Shown: positions 18,901 to 27,988, counted from the first letter of the stretch. The stretch: DNA of 64,000 nucleotides from an uncultured Mucilaginibacter sp. (GCF_946479965.1 NZ_CAMLHX010000017.1:14177-78176), one strand, 5' to 3'. Notes: generated by a model not told the origin, from the sequence alone. Numbers and translations: made by a program.

Positions 18901-18938
18901 AATTCCTATAGAATTAATAGATATTATTTTTACATTTG
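18901..18938 (+). promoter_or_regulatory. Promoter and palindromic operator of the polycysteine-leader operon
   Basis: A perfect -7 element TACATTTG lies at 18931-18938. No TTG stands 17-23 nt upstream. Instead, a perfect inverted repeat AATTC-ctata-GAATT (18901-18915) occupies the place of the -33 element, followed by a second partial match TTAATAG. An AATTC/GAATT dyad resembles operators of Rrf2-family regulators such as CymR, the Gram-positive cysteine repressor; this likeness is inference. Transcription would start near 18945, 20 nt before the leader ORF. Confidence 0.5.
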
Positions 18939-18965
18939 CTGACGAACACAAATCAACTGCAAGAA

Positions 18966-19052
18966 ATGAAAACACCTTTACTCCACATTTTACACAACTG
19001 CAAGATTATTGGCTACAATGATCTATCCTGCATGTGTTGTTGTTGCCGGTAA
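18966..19052 (+). CDS. Polycysteine leader peptide (28 aa), putative cysteine-sensing attenuator
   Basis: A 28-codon ORF, ATG to TAA, sits between the promoter and the susC gene. It begins MKTPLLHIL, has Cys at position 12, and ends SCMCCCCR: five of the last seven residues are Cys (TGC ATG TGT TGT TGT TGC CGG stop). In mycobacteria, short upstream ORFs with consecutive Cys codons attenuate sulfur-assimilation operons when Cys-tRNA is plentiful. By analogy this peptide would let ribosome stalling at Cys codons switch on the downstream SusCD-DoxX-YeiH operon. It is far too short for a default gene caller. The ORF and its composition are directly visible; the mechanism is inferred. Confidence 0.75.
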   Translation: MKTPLLHILHNCKIIGYNDLSCMCCCCR

Positions 19053-19281
19053 TACGTCTGTGTTTTCTTTTAGGTAAATCATCCGTTTATTGAATCTTGA
19101 ATTAATACTTACGCGCAATGCGTAATGGTAGCGGAGAAAAGCTGTTGAAAGATACCCACGAAACATAACAAACAAAAAAGGAGGTGCGCGAGGCCCCTCC
19201 CTGAATAATCAAACCCTGAAACAGGCTATCAATTTGACGGTTGCGCCGGGATCAGATACTATAATTAAACATCGTAAAAGT
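19053..19281 (+). promoter_or_regulatory. Leader mRNA with two hairpins between the Cys peptide and susC
   Basis: This 229-nt transcribed spacer contains a stem TTACGC/GCGTAA (19109-19125, loop GCAAT) and a GC-rich stem GGAGG/CCTCC (19180-19200). The second hides a perfect Shine-Dalgarno-like AAGGAGG, which is otherwise rare in this window. Neither stem is followed by a T-tract, so a plain intrinsic attenuator is not evident; Rho-dependent or translational control is possible. Confidence 0.4.
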
Positions 19282-22200
19282 ATGCAAAAAAATGATATTG
19301 CAGGGCCGCGCCATAAACGGTCCCGGCAAAATTATGTGGCTGTGCATGTAGCCATAAAAGCGCAGCAGCTCAGCCCGCGCACCTTTAAAGTTATTGCTTT
19401 AACAATTATAATTCTTTTAATAATACTGCGTAGCTTGATGGTATCGGCACAAACTGTTCCGATAATTAACTCCAAACTTACCGGGAAGGTTTTTGATATT
19501 AAAACAAAGCAAACGCTCCCCGGCGCTACAGTAGCCATAAAGGGCACTACCCACTTGGTTATAACAGACGCTGACGGAAAATTCAGCTTTGTTACCGGGC
19601 AAAAGTTCCCGTATACGCTGGTGGTTTCCTATATCAGTTATAAAACCACAGAGATTGTAGCAACAGGCGATCCGATCGATATTGGGTTGGAAGAGTCTTC
19701 CAGCCAGTTAAATGATGTAGTTGTTGTAGGGTATGGCACGCAGCAGCGCCGCGACGTAGTAAGCGCGGTAACAAAGATCGACCCTTCATCAACCAGAACT
19801 ATCCCCGAAGCCGGCTTTGATGCCCAGATCCAGGGGAAAGCCGCCGGTGTCCAAATTAACTCTAATATAGGCGTTCCGGGATCGGATATCTACATACGTG
19901 TGCGCGGCGCTACATCCATAAATGCCAGCAACAGTCCTTTATTTGTGGTCGACGGCGTTTTTGTGAACAGCAAATCATTGCAGGGCATAGCTCAAGACAG
20001 GTCAACCTCTCCTATGGCGGATATTAATCCTGCGGATATTCAAAGCATTGAGATTTTGAAGGATGCTTCAGCAATTGCTATTTACGGCTCGCGCGGTGCT
20101 AACGGTGTTGTTATTGTAACCACAAAGAAAGGAAGTTACGGACAGCGCACCAAAATAGAGTTTAATGCTACGGGCGGATTTGCTGATGCGCCGGCAGATA
20201 GGGTTTGGAAAACTACCACAGGCCCTGAACACGCACTATTAGTAAACGAATACAGCCGCAACATGGGCAAACCTGAGCCATTTAGAGCGCGCGACGTAAT
20301 AATTAATGGTGTAGCAGGCCGTGGTTTACCGGGCGAACAGCCAACTTACGATAGGATGAGCTACCTAAACCGTACCGCCCACTTAAGCGATTACAACATT
20401 GCGCTTAGCGGCGGATCAGAAAAAACAAGGTTTTACCTCGGCGGGGGTTATACCAAACAGGAATCTATATGGAAGCCGATGGGCTTTGAGCGCCAGAGCA
20501 TAAAGATAAATCTTGATCATAAAATAAATAGCCATGTTAGTATAGGCACAAGCAATACATTAAGCAGAAGCTACCGCGACCAGGCCCGTCCCGCTAATGG
20601 TGGCAATGGAACTTTGCTACAGGCGTCGCTTAACATCCCCACCTACTTGCCAATTTTTGACGAGAAAGGCACGCCGCTTAAGTGGGTAAACTTTGACAAC
20701 ATTGCCACGCTTACCAGCCGGGTTAATTTATGGTCGACCAGCTTACATTATATAGGCAATACTTATGTAGATGTAGACATTTTAAAGAACCTAAAATTTC
20801 ACAGCAGCGTTGCGGTTGACTACAATAATTACGACGAAAGTGAGTACTGGCAAAAGAACACCATTTTGGGTAATGCCGGTGGCCGTGGTACGCAAAGTAT
20901 AACATCACTTGCTACGCTTATTAATGAGCAAACGCTTACCTATAATACCAAAATAGCCCAGCACAGTATTAACGTGTTGGTGGGTAACACTATCCAAAGC
21001 ACTTATGTTAAAAATCTTAGCGCAACGGGTACTAATTTCCCTAACGATTCTTACACACAAATAAAAGATGCCGCTTTGCAAACCGCTTATCAAAGCAGTT
21101 CTCGCAGCGCGCTATCATCTTACTTCGGGCGTGTTGGTTATGATTATGCCAAAAAGTATTATCTGGAATTGACAGCCCGTGCAGATGGCTCGTCAAAGTT
21201 TGCTAAAAAATGGGGATATTTTCCCGGTGTAGGCGTGTCATGGCGCTTAAGCGAAGAAAAATTCGTAAAAAACATAACAGCAATAAGCAACCTTAAGCTG
21301 CGCGCAAGTTATGGCAGCGTGGGCAACCAGGAAGGTATTGATGATTTTGCAGCGCAAGGATTATGGACCGGCGGCTACGGATATGCCGACGGCGCGGGCA
21401 GTACAGAAAACCCGGGGACGGCACCTTACCAACTGGCTAATCCCAACTTAAAATGGGAACGCACAACGCAATTCAGCACCGGTATTGATCTTGGTCTGTT
21501 TGACGACCGCCTTGGCATTGAGCTGAATTATTACAACAAAAAAACCAGCGATCTGCTGTTAAAGATCCCGCTTCCGGCTATATCGGGCTATAACACCTAC
21601 TTTAACAACTTCGCGCAGATCAGCAATAAGGGTTTTGAACTGGCAATAACATCGCTTAACGTTAAAACCAATCATTTTACCTGGAGAACGGAGTTTAATA
21701 TTAGCCAGAACACCAACAATGTTGATAAAATAAACGCCGATATTCCCTTTGCCGGCCGCGATCTGATCCGTATACAGCAAGGCAAACCGCTATATTCTTA
21801 CTGGTTGTACAAGCAACTTTATGTTGACCCTAAAACCGGCGACGCTGTCTTTGACGATCTGAACAAAGATGGCAAAATAACCGCCGACGACAGGCAAATA
21901 TTAGGCAGCATATGGCCAAAATTCTTCGGTGGGTTTACCAATAGCTTCAGCTACAAAAATGTCGACCTGAACGTATTCTTCACTTTTTCTTTCGGCAACA
22001 AAATCTGGAACCACAACCGGATGCTGGGTGAAACGGGTGGTACGCTAGATGCCAACCGTGTGCTGCTTACCACGCAGCTAGATCGCTGGACCACACCGGG
22101 CCAGATAACAGATGTTCCCCGCCTAACCGACGCTAACTACGCAAGGCAAGAGAACAGTCGCTTTTTAGAAGATGGATCATTTGTAAGACTACGGTCGCTT

Positions 22201-22413
22201 AACCTGGGTTATACCTTCCCGAGCAGCCTTACTAATAAATTAAGAATTCAAAAACTAAGGGTTTTTGCAAGCGGTAACAATCTGTTGCTATTTACGCATT
22301 ATAAAGGCGCCGACCCGGAATCAAACATCGGGCAGGATAATATCCAGGGCTATGATTATGGCGTGCCTCCACAGCCGCGGGCATTTCAATTTGGTATTAA
22401 CCTAACACTTTAA
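19282..22413 (+). CDS. SusC/RagA family TonB-linked outer-membrane transporter (Cys-leader operon)
   Basis: About 1043 residues from the ATG at 19282; a longer frame opens at TTG 19234, which I do not favour. The N-terminus is unusual: some 40 basic and polar residues precede the hydrophobic signal core (VIALTIIILLIILRS), with cleavage after MVSAQ. The carboxypeptidase-regulatory-like domain follows (GKVFDIKTKQTLPGATVAIKG), then a plug with NSPLFVVDGVFVNS and GSRGANGVVIVTTKKGSYG, then the barrel. It should import a ligand bound by the SusD protein encoded 11 nt downstream. The leader peptide and downstream genes suggest a sulfur-containing ligand; this is inference. Confidence 0.93.
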   Translation: MQKNDIAGPRHKRSRQNYVAVHVAIKAQQLSPRTFKVIALTIIILLIILRSLMVSAQTVPIINSKLTGKVFDIKTKQTLPGATVAIKGTTHLVITDADGKFSFVTGQKFPYTLVVSYISYKTTEIVATGDPIDIGLEESSSQLNDVVVVGYGTQQRRDVVSAVTKIDPSSTRTIPEAGFDAQIQGKAAGVQINSNIGVPGSDIYIRVRGATSINASNSPLFVVDGVFVNSKSLQGIAQDRSTSPMADINPADIQSIEILKDASAIAIYGSRGANGVVIVTTKKGSYGQRTKIEFNATGGFADAPADRVWKTTTGPEHALLVNEYSRNMGKPEPFRARDVIINGVAGRGLPGEQPTYDRMSYLNRTAHLSDYNIALSGGSEKTRFYLGGGYTKQESIWKPMGFERQSIKINLDHKINSHVSIGTSNTLSRSYRDQARPANGGNGTLLQASLNIPTYLPIFDEKGTPLKWVNFDNIATLTSRVNLWSTSLHYIGNTYVDVDILKNLKFHSSVAVDYNNYDESEYWQKNTILGNAGGRGTQSITSLATLINEQTLTYNTKIAQHSINVLVGNTIQSTYVKNLSATGTNFPNDSYTQIKDAALQTAYQSSSRSALSSYFGRVGYDYAKKYYLELTARADGSSKFAKKWGYFPGVGVSWRLSEEKFVKNITAISNLKLRASYGSVGNQEGIDDFAAQGLWTGGYGYADGAGSTENPGTAPYQLANPNLKWERTTQFSTGIDLGLFDDRLGIELNYYNKKTSDLLLKIPLPAISGYNTYFNNFAQISNKGFELAITSLNVKTNHFTWRTEFNISQNTNNVDKINADIPFAGRDLIRIQQGKPLYSYWLYKQLYVDPKTGDAVFDDLNKDGKITADDRQILGSIWPKFFGGFTNSFSYKNVDLNVFFTFSFGNKIWNHNRMLGETGGTLDANRVLLTTQLDRWTTPGQITDVPRLTDANYARQENSRFLEDGSFVRLRSLNLGYTFPSSLTNKLRIQKLRVFASGNNLLLFTHYKGADPESNIGQDNIQGYDYGVPPQPRAFQFGINLTL

Positions 22414-22424
22414 TTTTTACTGAT

Positions 22425-23801
22425 ATGAAGATTTCAAGATATATATTCCTGACACTCATCGCGACGGCTTCATTATCGTCGTGCAAAAAACATCTCGATC
22501 CGTTGCCTGCCAACTTCGTTTCTGATGCCGATCCAATATTCGACGCCACATCTAGCCAAACTGCCCTTCGCGGCGTATACCGTCAGCTGGGCTCAACAGG
22601 CTATTATGGCGAAAACTATGTAACGTTGGGATTCTTTCCTACCGGCGATGTTAAAAACTTAACAACAGGCGGCGCAGCCAACTTGGTTAACGTTAACTTC
22701 CGTGCAGACGATGTGAACTTTAACGCGGCATGGGTCGCCATTTACCTTACCATTAACCGCGCCAACAACGTTATAACCCGCGTACCCGCCGTAAAAGACC
22801 CTACATTTACCGATGCAGCAAAAAACCAGATAATAGGTGAGGCAAAATTTATACGTGCCTTGGCTTACTTTGATATCGCCCGCGCATGGGGTGGAGCGCA
22901 GATTGTGCTTAAACCAACTACATCTATTGATAACATCCCGCAGGTAAAAAGAAGCACGCTGGAACAGACCTACGACCAGGTAGAAAAAGACCTGAACGAA
23001 GCGGAAAGCGTACTGCCGGACGCACTTAACCGCATCCGTGCCACAAAGCGCACCGTATGGGCCTTGAAAGCAAGACTGTACTTATACCGTAAACAATGGG
23101 ATAAGGCAGAAGAATATGCATCTAAGTTGATAGCGCTAAATGATTACGAATTGGTAAAACCGTTCAGCGCATGGTTTGCCAATGATGTAGTAGCCACCCG
23201 CGAATCAATATTTGAGCTGGAGTACAGCGCGGTTAACCAAAGTACCATCAGGCAGCAAATGCAGCATCCCACCAATGGCGGCACTTACCGCTATGCGCCT
23301 ACCGATAAATTTGTGCAGTTATTGAATGATCCGCTGGTATCAGGTGGCAGAAGCGCTCTTATCGGTAAGGTGGTACAGTCCGGCACCACGCTTTGGTTCG
23401 GCAATTTATATTATCGCAAAAACTCAACAGACCCTGCATACATTTTCCGTATTGCAGAGATGTACCTGATCCGTGCTGAGGCAAGAGCGCAACTTAACAC
23501 TCCAGCCGCCTTAATCGGCTCATTGGCCGACCTGAACAACGTGCGGGATCGGGCCGGTGTACCGCTATCAGCTGCTGCTACACAAAGCGACATTTTATTA
23601 GCCATTGAAAACGAACGCAGAATAGAGTTTGCCTGGGAAGGACATCGCTGGTTTGACCTTGCACGTACCGGAAGAGCTAAAGCTGTGTTGGAGGCGATAG
23701 ACCCCAATATTAAGGTTGATGCGCATGAATTAGTGTTCCCGATACCTATAACGCAAATACAGTTAGACCGCCAAAACCTGGAACAGAACCCCGTATACTA
23801 A
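22425..23801 (+). CDS. SusD/RagB family substrate-binding lipoprotein (Cys-leader operon)
   Basis: A 458-residue lipoprotein with lipobox Cys near residue 20 (LSSCKKH). The N-terminal SusD-like region includes ATSSQTALRGVYRQL and EAKFIRALAYFDIARAWGGA; the C-terminal RagB/SusD region ends with NERRIEFAWEGHRWFDLARTG and LVFPIPITQIQLDRQNLEQNP, a textbook family signature. It is the surface partner of the preceding SusC. The next gene begins 22 nt later. Confidence 0.95.
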   Translation: MKISRYIFLTLIATASLSSCKKHLDPLPANFVSDADPIFDATSSQTALRGVYRQLGSTGYYGENYVTLGFFPTGDVKNLTTGGAANLVNVNFRADDVNFNAAWVAIYLTINRANNVITRVPAVKDPTFTDAAKNQIIGEAKFIRALAYFDIARAWGGAQIVLKPTTSIDNIPQVKRSTLEQTYDQVEKDLNEAESVLPDALNRIRATKRTVWALKARLYLYRKQWDKAEEYASKLIALNDYELVKPFSAWFANDVVATRESIFELEYSAVNQSTIRQQMQHPTNGGTYRYAPTDKFVQLLNDPLVSGGRSALIGKVVQSGTTLWFGNLYYRKNSTDPAYIFRIAEMYLIRAEARAQLNTPAALIGSLADLNNVRDRAGVPLSAAATQSDILLAIENERRIEFAWEGHRWFDLARTGRAKAVLEAIDPNIKVDAHELVFPIPITQIQLDRQNLEQNPVY

Positions 23802-23823
23802 GTGACCATTAAAATTTAATTAT

Positions 23824-25158
23824 ATGAGTTTTTTTAATGTTTCTAACAGAAAACCTTCCGCATGGACGGATTATGAGAAAGCCGCGCTGCGCTTCTTTTT
23901 CATTTATTTTGTGATACTGGCAGTTCCGCTTGATTGGAAATTTTATCAGCAGCTGTTCAGTATCAACTGGCTGCATCCGCATTTTTATCAGCTATTCAAC
24001 CTTTCAAAATACTCGCCGCAATTTTTCGGCGCTACAGGTTTTGCCAACTGGCTTATAGCAGCAAGCATTGCGCTAATAGGCGCGGCCATATGGAGCTTTG
24101 CCCGGCGCGAGGATGATAATTACGATAACCTGCATTACTGGCTGCGCGTGATATTACGCTACAGGCTGGCTGTAGGTATTATTGCTTACGGACTTATTAA
24201 ATTATTCCCGTTGCAGATGCCGTATCCATCATTAAGTAACCTGCATACTAATTATGGCGATTTTTACCCATGGAAGATCTACTACCATACCATTGGCGTA
24301 ACGCAGTATTACGAAATGTTTTTAGGCTTTATTGAGATACTGGCCGGTGCATTATTATTTACAAGACGCACCACCACATTTGGTGCCGCTATAATATTGG
24401 GCTTTACAGGTAACGCGTTTGCTGCCAATTTAGGTTACGACGCCGGTGAACAAGTGTATGCCGGATACCTTGTGGTAATAGCGCTGTTTCTTTTTGCTTA
24501 TGATGTGCCCCGCCTTTACAACCTGTTGATAGTGGAGAAATATACCATTGCCGCTAAGTTCGATCCGGTGTTTAAGGAGGAAAACATAAAAAAAACCAGG
24601 TTGGTACTTCGGGTTGTATTTGTATTGTTTGTGGTATCGCTGGGCTTTAGCACGTACGCTAATTATACCAGCGCACCCTATAAATATCCAACAACGCAGG
24701 GCTTAAAAGGCACTTATGGTTTTTATGATGTTAAGGAGTTTCGGTTAAACGGACGTGAGATACCTTACACTACTACCGACAGTAACCGCTGGCAGAATGT
24801 GGTTTTTGAGAAATGGGCAACCATCAGCATAAAAATAGCTAAGCCTTTAAAATTGGATGCCTCTACAGGAGATGTTTATAGCGATAAAGACATTGAGCGT
24901 AATTTTGAATCGGCCGGTGTTGGCGGTCGCAGGTATTATGCTTACAGTGCCGATACGCTTAAAAAAACCATTAACCTGCAAAACAAAAACAAGCATTACA
25001 CGGGCGAAGCCTACTCGCTTACATATACACAACCCAACGATTCTACCATAGTTGTAAAGGGCTTGAATGAGAAAAAGGATTCGGTTTACGCGGTGCTAAA
25101 CAGGCAAAATCAGAAACACTTGTTGTTTGTGGGCCGCCGCAAACCATTGAAATTATAA
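23824..25158 (+). CDS. DoxX-like integral membrane protein with C-terminal lipocalin-like region (copy 1)
   Basis: A 444-residue protein with about six to eight membrane helices in residues 20-290. The DoxX-type core includes YRLAVGIIAYGLIKLFPLQM and YYEMFLGFIEILAGALLF. The C-terminal 150 residues are predicted soluble, with alternating strands (FRLNGREIPYTTTDSNRW, NLQNKNKHYTGEAYSLTY). DoxX relatives include DoxD, the thiosulfate:quinone oxidoreductase small subunit, and proteins for organosulfur or oxidative stress handling. The paralogue encoded 30 nt downstream shares the whole architecture. The biochemical role is unknown. Confidence 0.7.
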   Translation: MSFFNVSNRKPSAWTDYEKAALRFFFIYFVILAVPLDWKFYQQLFSINWLHPHFYQLFNLSKYSPQFFGATGFANWLIAASIALIGAAIWSFARREDDNYDNLHYWLRVILRYRLAVGIIAYGLIKLFPLQMPYPSLSNLHTNYGDFYPWKIYYHTIGVTQYYEMFLGFIEILAGALLFTRRTTTFGAAIILGFTGNAFAANLGYDAGEQVYAGYLVVIALFLFAYDVPRLYNLLIVEKYTIAAKFDPVFKEENIKKTRLVLRVVFVLFVVSLGFSTYANYTSAPYKYPTTQGLKGTYGFYDVKEFRLNGREIPYTTTDSNRWQNVVFEKWATISIKIAKPLKLDASTGDVYSDKDIERNFESAGVGGRRYYAYSADTLKKTINLQNKNKHYTGEAYSLTYTQPNDSTIVVKGLNEKKDSVYAVLNRQNQKHLLFVGRRKPLKL

Positions 25159-25188
25159 CATCATCACTAACATTAAATATCACAAACT

Positions 25189-26709
25189 ATGTCTGATGTA
25201 ATTACCGAACAGGAAGTTGTGAAGGAGAAAAAGCTGAAACAAGCTACTCCGTCTACATACGAGTTTAACGAGTGGACCAACATACAAAAAATGGCCTTTC
25301 GCATAGCATTCATATTTTTCGGGTTGTTTGCTATCCCTCTTGATCTTGGCTTCTACCAATATATATGGAACATTGACTATCCGAATCTTACTTACCGCGA
25401 GATCAATGAATCTGTAGCATTTTTTAATCCGCAATTCATTAATATTTTTTCTGAGGGCGGGTTCTTTGGCTACGAGAGTTATGTGAACTGGCCCTTTATA
25501 TTGCTGATTGCCCTTGCGGGCGCTGCCGTATGGGCAGCAGTGGATAAGAGAGCCCGCGATTATAACAAACTCTACTACTGGGTGCGCACAATTGTAAAAT
25601 ACCGCGTGGCTTACGCCGCCATTGCATGGGGTTATAAAAAGATATTTATAATGCAGATGCCGGCTGGTAATGAGGGCCTGTATAACACAGAGTTTATAGA
25701 CTTTTTTGCCAAACGGCTTTATTGGGAAGCCATTGGAGTAGCTACCAAATACGAGTTCTTTTTAGGCTTTGCCGAATTTATAGGTGGATTTTTATTGCTG
25801 TTCCGCAGAACTACAGCTCTTGGCGCGGTTATAACCTTTATCGTATTCGGCAACATTGCCATTGCTAATCATGCTTATGACATTGGCGAGCAAGTGCCCA
25901 GCGCAGGTTTGGCGCTGCTGTCGCTGTTTGTGTTGTGGTATGATGTTCCGGGTGTATGGAATTTGATAGTTAACCAGGTTAATACCCGTATTGTACACTA
26001 TTACCCGGTGTTTAAGGGCTGGAAAAACTATGCGCGCCTGGCGGTAAAATGGGGCTTCAACTTTATTTATGTGATCCTGTTTTTTGCCTTGGAAGTTTAC
26101 GGTTACACACATAACGACTTTTATAAACTGCCAAATACACCGGGACTGGCGGGATCTAAAGGTTATTATAACGTGACGGAGTTTAAGCTGAACGGCAAGG
26201 TAGTACCTTACTCGCCCTTTGATAAAAAGCGCTGGCAGGATGCCGCTTTTGAAGAATGGTCGTCGTTAAGTTTTAAAGTTTACGACAGGCCACAGCAGAT
26301 AGAGATGTTTGCCGCAGGCAGCTATCCGCGAAACGACGAGGTTTATGATGGCAAATGGCATTTTGATATCCGTGGCGATGTACGTCGTTTTGGTGATACG
26401 AAAAAAAGGAAAAACCGCAAAAAGAACCCTCGCGATCTTAACATCACCTGGGAACTATCGGGTTTAGCGGGCAGGCAGTATTATTACTACAAAGCTGATA
26501 CTGTGAACCACGTTTTGCATCTGCAAAATAAAAACAGATCAAACCGCGATGAAAAACAAGAACTGCATTACAGCCGGCCAACAAAAGATCGCGTAATACT
26601 TTGCGGCACCAATGAATTTAAAGATTCCATTTATGTTGTTTTAGATCGAGCGCACCAGCATTATCCACTTAAAGAAGGGCGTGATAAGCAAATAAGCTAC
26701 ATCCCTTAA
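25189..26709 (+). CDS. DoxX-like integral membrane protein with C-terminal lipocalin-like region (copy 2)
   Basis: A 506-residue paralogue of the preceding protein. The aligned core reads YRVAYAAIAWGYKKIFIMQMP and YEFFLGFAEFIGGFLLLFRRTTALGA, and the soluble tail shares EFKLNGKVVPYSPFDKKRW, LHLQNKNRS and the ending DSIYVVLDRAHQ. It has a longer cytoplasmic N-terminus and an insertion of basic residues (KKRKNRKKNP) near residue 400. Two adjacent divergent copies suggest a hetero-oligomeric membrane complex rather than a recent duplication. Confidence 0.7.
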   Translation: MSDVITEQEVVKEKKLKQATPSTYEFNEWTNIQKMAFRIAFIFFGLFAIPLDLGFYQYIWNIDYPNLTYREINESVAFFNPQFINIFSEGGFFGYESYVNWPFILLIALAGAAVWAAVDKRARDYNKLYYWVRTIVKYRVAYAAIAWGYKKIFIMQMPAGNEGLYNTEFIDFFAKRLYWEAIGVATKYEFFLGFAEFIGGFLLLFRRTTALGAVITFIVFGNIAIANHAYDIGEQVPSAGLALLSLFVLWYDVPGVWNLIVNQVNTRIVHYYPVFKGWKNYARLAVKWGFNFIYVILFFALEVYGYTHNDFYKLPNTPGLAGSKGYYNVTEFKLNGKVVPYSPFDKKRWQDAAFEEWSSLSFKVYDRPQQIEMFAAGSYPRNDEVYDGKWHFDIRGDVRRFGDTKKRKNRKKNPRDLNITWELSGLAGRQYYYYKADTVNHVLHLQNKNRSNRDEKQELHYSRPTKDRVILCGTNEFKDSIYVVLDRAHQHYPLKEGRDKQISYIP

Positions 26710-26740
26710 AATATTATATTTACTTGTTAACTATTAAGCC

Positions 26741-27988
26741 ATGAGCAAAAGTTTAATACCCGAAGATTGGGTAGTTGTTATATTAGGTTTCATAATCATA
26801 GGTGTTTCGTTAGGCGGTTTTTTACTGGCCGCCCCTGAATACGGCTGGTCATCAACCGCCGATCTGACCGAGAAGGTACTAACCGGCGAAAACCTGCTTA
26901 AAATAGTTTTTCAGTTCGCCTACGTGGTTATAATTGCGGTGTTGGGCGCGGTATTAACGGGAAAATCTATTATTGGTGTTTTGAAAGCCTTCCCGGCGGT
27001 TTACCTGCTAACAACCGTGGCGCTTATTATTGCAGGCAGCAGCCAAATGAAAGCGCTTAACCTTGAAGCGGTTATATTCAGCTTAGGCATTGGTTTGCTC
27101 ATGGGCAATTTTTTTAAGCTGCCCACGTGGTTCAAGGATGCCCTGGCGTCGGAGTTCTACGTAAAGATAGGCTTGGTGTTATTGGGCACCTCCATCATCT
27201 TCGCCGACATTTTGAAAGCGGGCTCTTTAGGCTTGATACAGGCGCTTGTAGTGGTGCTGTCTGTTTGGTATTTCTCTTTTTGGTTATGCAAAAAACTTAA
27301 AATAGACCCCGAACTGGCCATGATGCTATCCAGCGCGGTATCAATTTGCGGTGTATCGGCAGCCATAGCTACCTCAGGGGCCATTAAAGGCGATTCCAAA
27401 AAACTATCACTTGTTATATCACTGGTGCTGATAACAGCTGTGCCTATGATGGTTTTTATGCCTTATATAGCTAAACTGTTGGGTCTTTCTCAGGAGGTTA
27501 CAGGGGCCTGGCTGGGGGGCAGTATAGACACTACGGGGGCGGTTGTAGCATCAGGCAGTTTGGTGGGTGAGACAGCCTTAAAAATCAGCTCCATTGTTAA
27601 GTTCTCGCAGAATGTGCTTTTGGGTGTTGCCGCCTTTGCTATCTCTGTTTACTGGACTTATACCAAACATCCATCTGCTAAAGATGCGGATACCAAACCC
27701 ACCCTTGCTGTAATATGGGATCGTTTTCCAAAATTTGTTATTGGGTTTGTGGCCGCTTCGCTGTTATTCTCTTTCTTTATATCGGCCAATGCTTCGGCAG
27801 CGGTAAAAGGTCCGCTTAAAAACTTGCAGGGATTGTGGTTTGCGCTGGCTTTTACCAGCATAGGTCTGGAAACCAATTTCCGCGATCTGATCAACAAAGA
27901 AAGCCGCCGCCCTATCTATGCTTTTTTAACTGCGCAGGGCTTCAATATTTTAGTAACACTTGGCATCGCTTACGTTCTCTTTAAGTAA
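26741..27988 (+). CDS. YeiH/UPF0324 family putative sulfate exporter
   Basis: A 415-residue, roughly ten-helix membrane protein of the YeiH family (conserved hypothetical 698). Family phrases visible are LGIGLLMGNFFKLP, YVKIGLVLLGTSIIF, SAVSICGVSAAIATSGAI and WLGGSIDTTGAVVASG. In enterobacteria yeiH-type genes are linked to sulfur control, and the family is annotated as a sulfate exporter; export of sulfite or sulfate from organosulfur breakdown would fit here. It overlaps the next gene by one base (TAATG), indicating coupled translation. Confidence 0.85.
   Translation: MSKSLIPEDWVVVILGFIIIGVSLGGFLLAAPEYGWSSTADLTEKVLTGENLLKIVFQFAYVVIIAVLGAVLTGKSIIGVLKAFPAVYLLTTVALIIAGSSQMKALNLEAVIFSLGIGLLMGNFFKLPTWFKDALASEFYVKIGLVLLGTSIIFADILKAGSLGLIQALVVVLSVWYFSFWLCKKLKIDPELAMMLSSAVSICGVSAAIATSGAIKGDSKKLSLVISLVLITAVPMMVFMPYIAKLLGLSQEVTGAWLGGSIDTTGAVVASGSLVGETALKISSIVKFSQNVLLGVAAFAISVYWTYTKHPSAKDADTKPTLAVIWDRFPKFVIGFVAASLLFSFFISANASAAVKGPLKNLQGLWFALAFTSIGLETNFRDLINKESRRPIYAFLTAQGFNILVTLGIAYVLFK

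Noticed and set aside
19109..19125. Intrinsic attenuator terminator in the Cys leader
   Set aside because: The TTACGC/GCGTAA stem is not followed by a T-tract, so a simple terminator is not supported.
19234..19281. TTG start extending the second SusC by 16 residues
   Set aside because: The ATG at 19282 is nearer the signal sequence and the extension has no family support.
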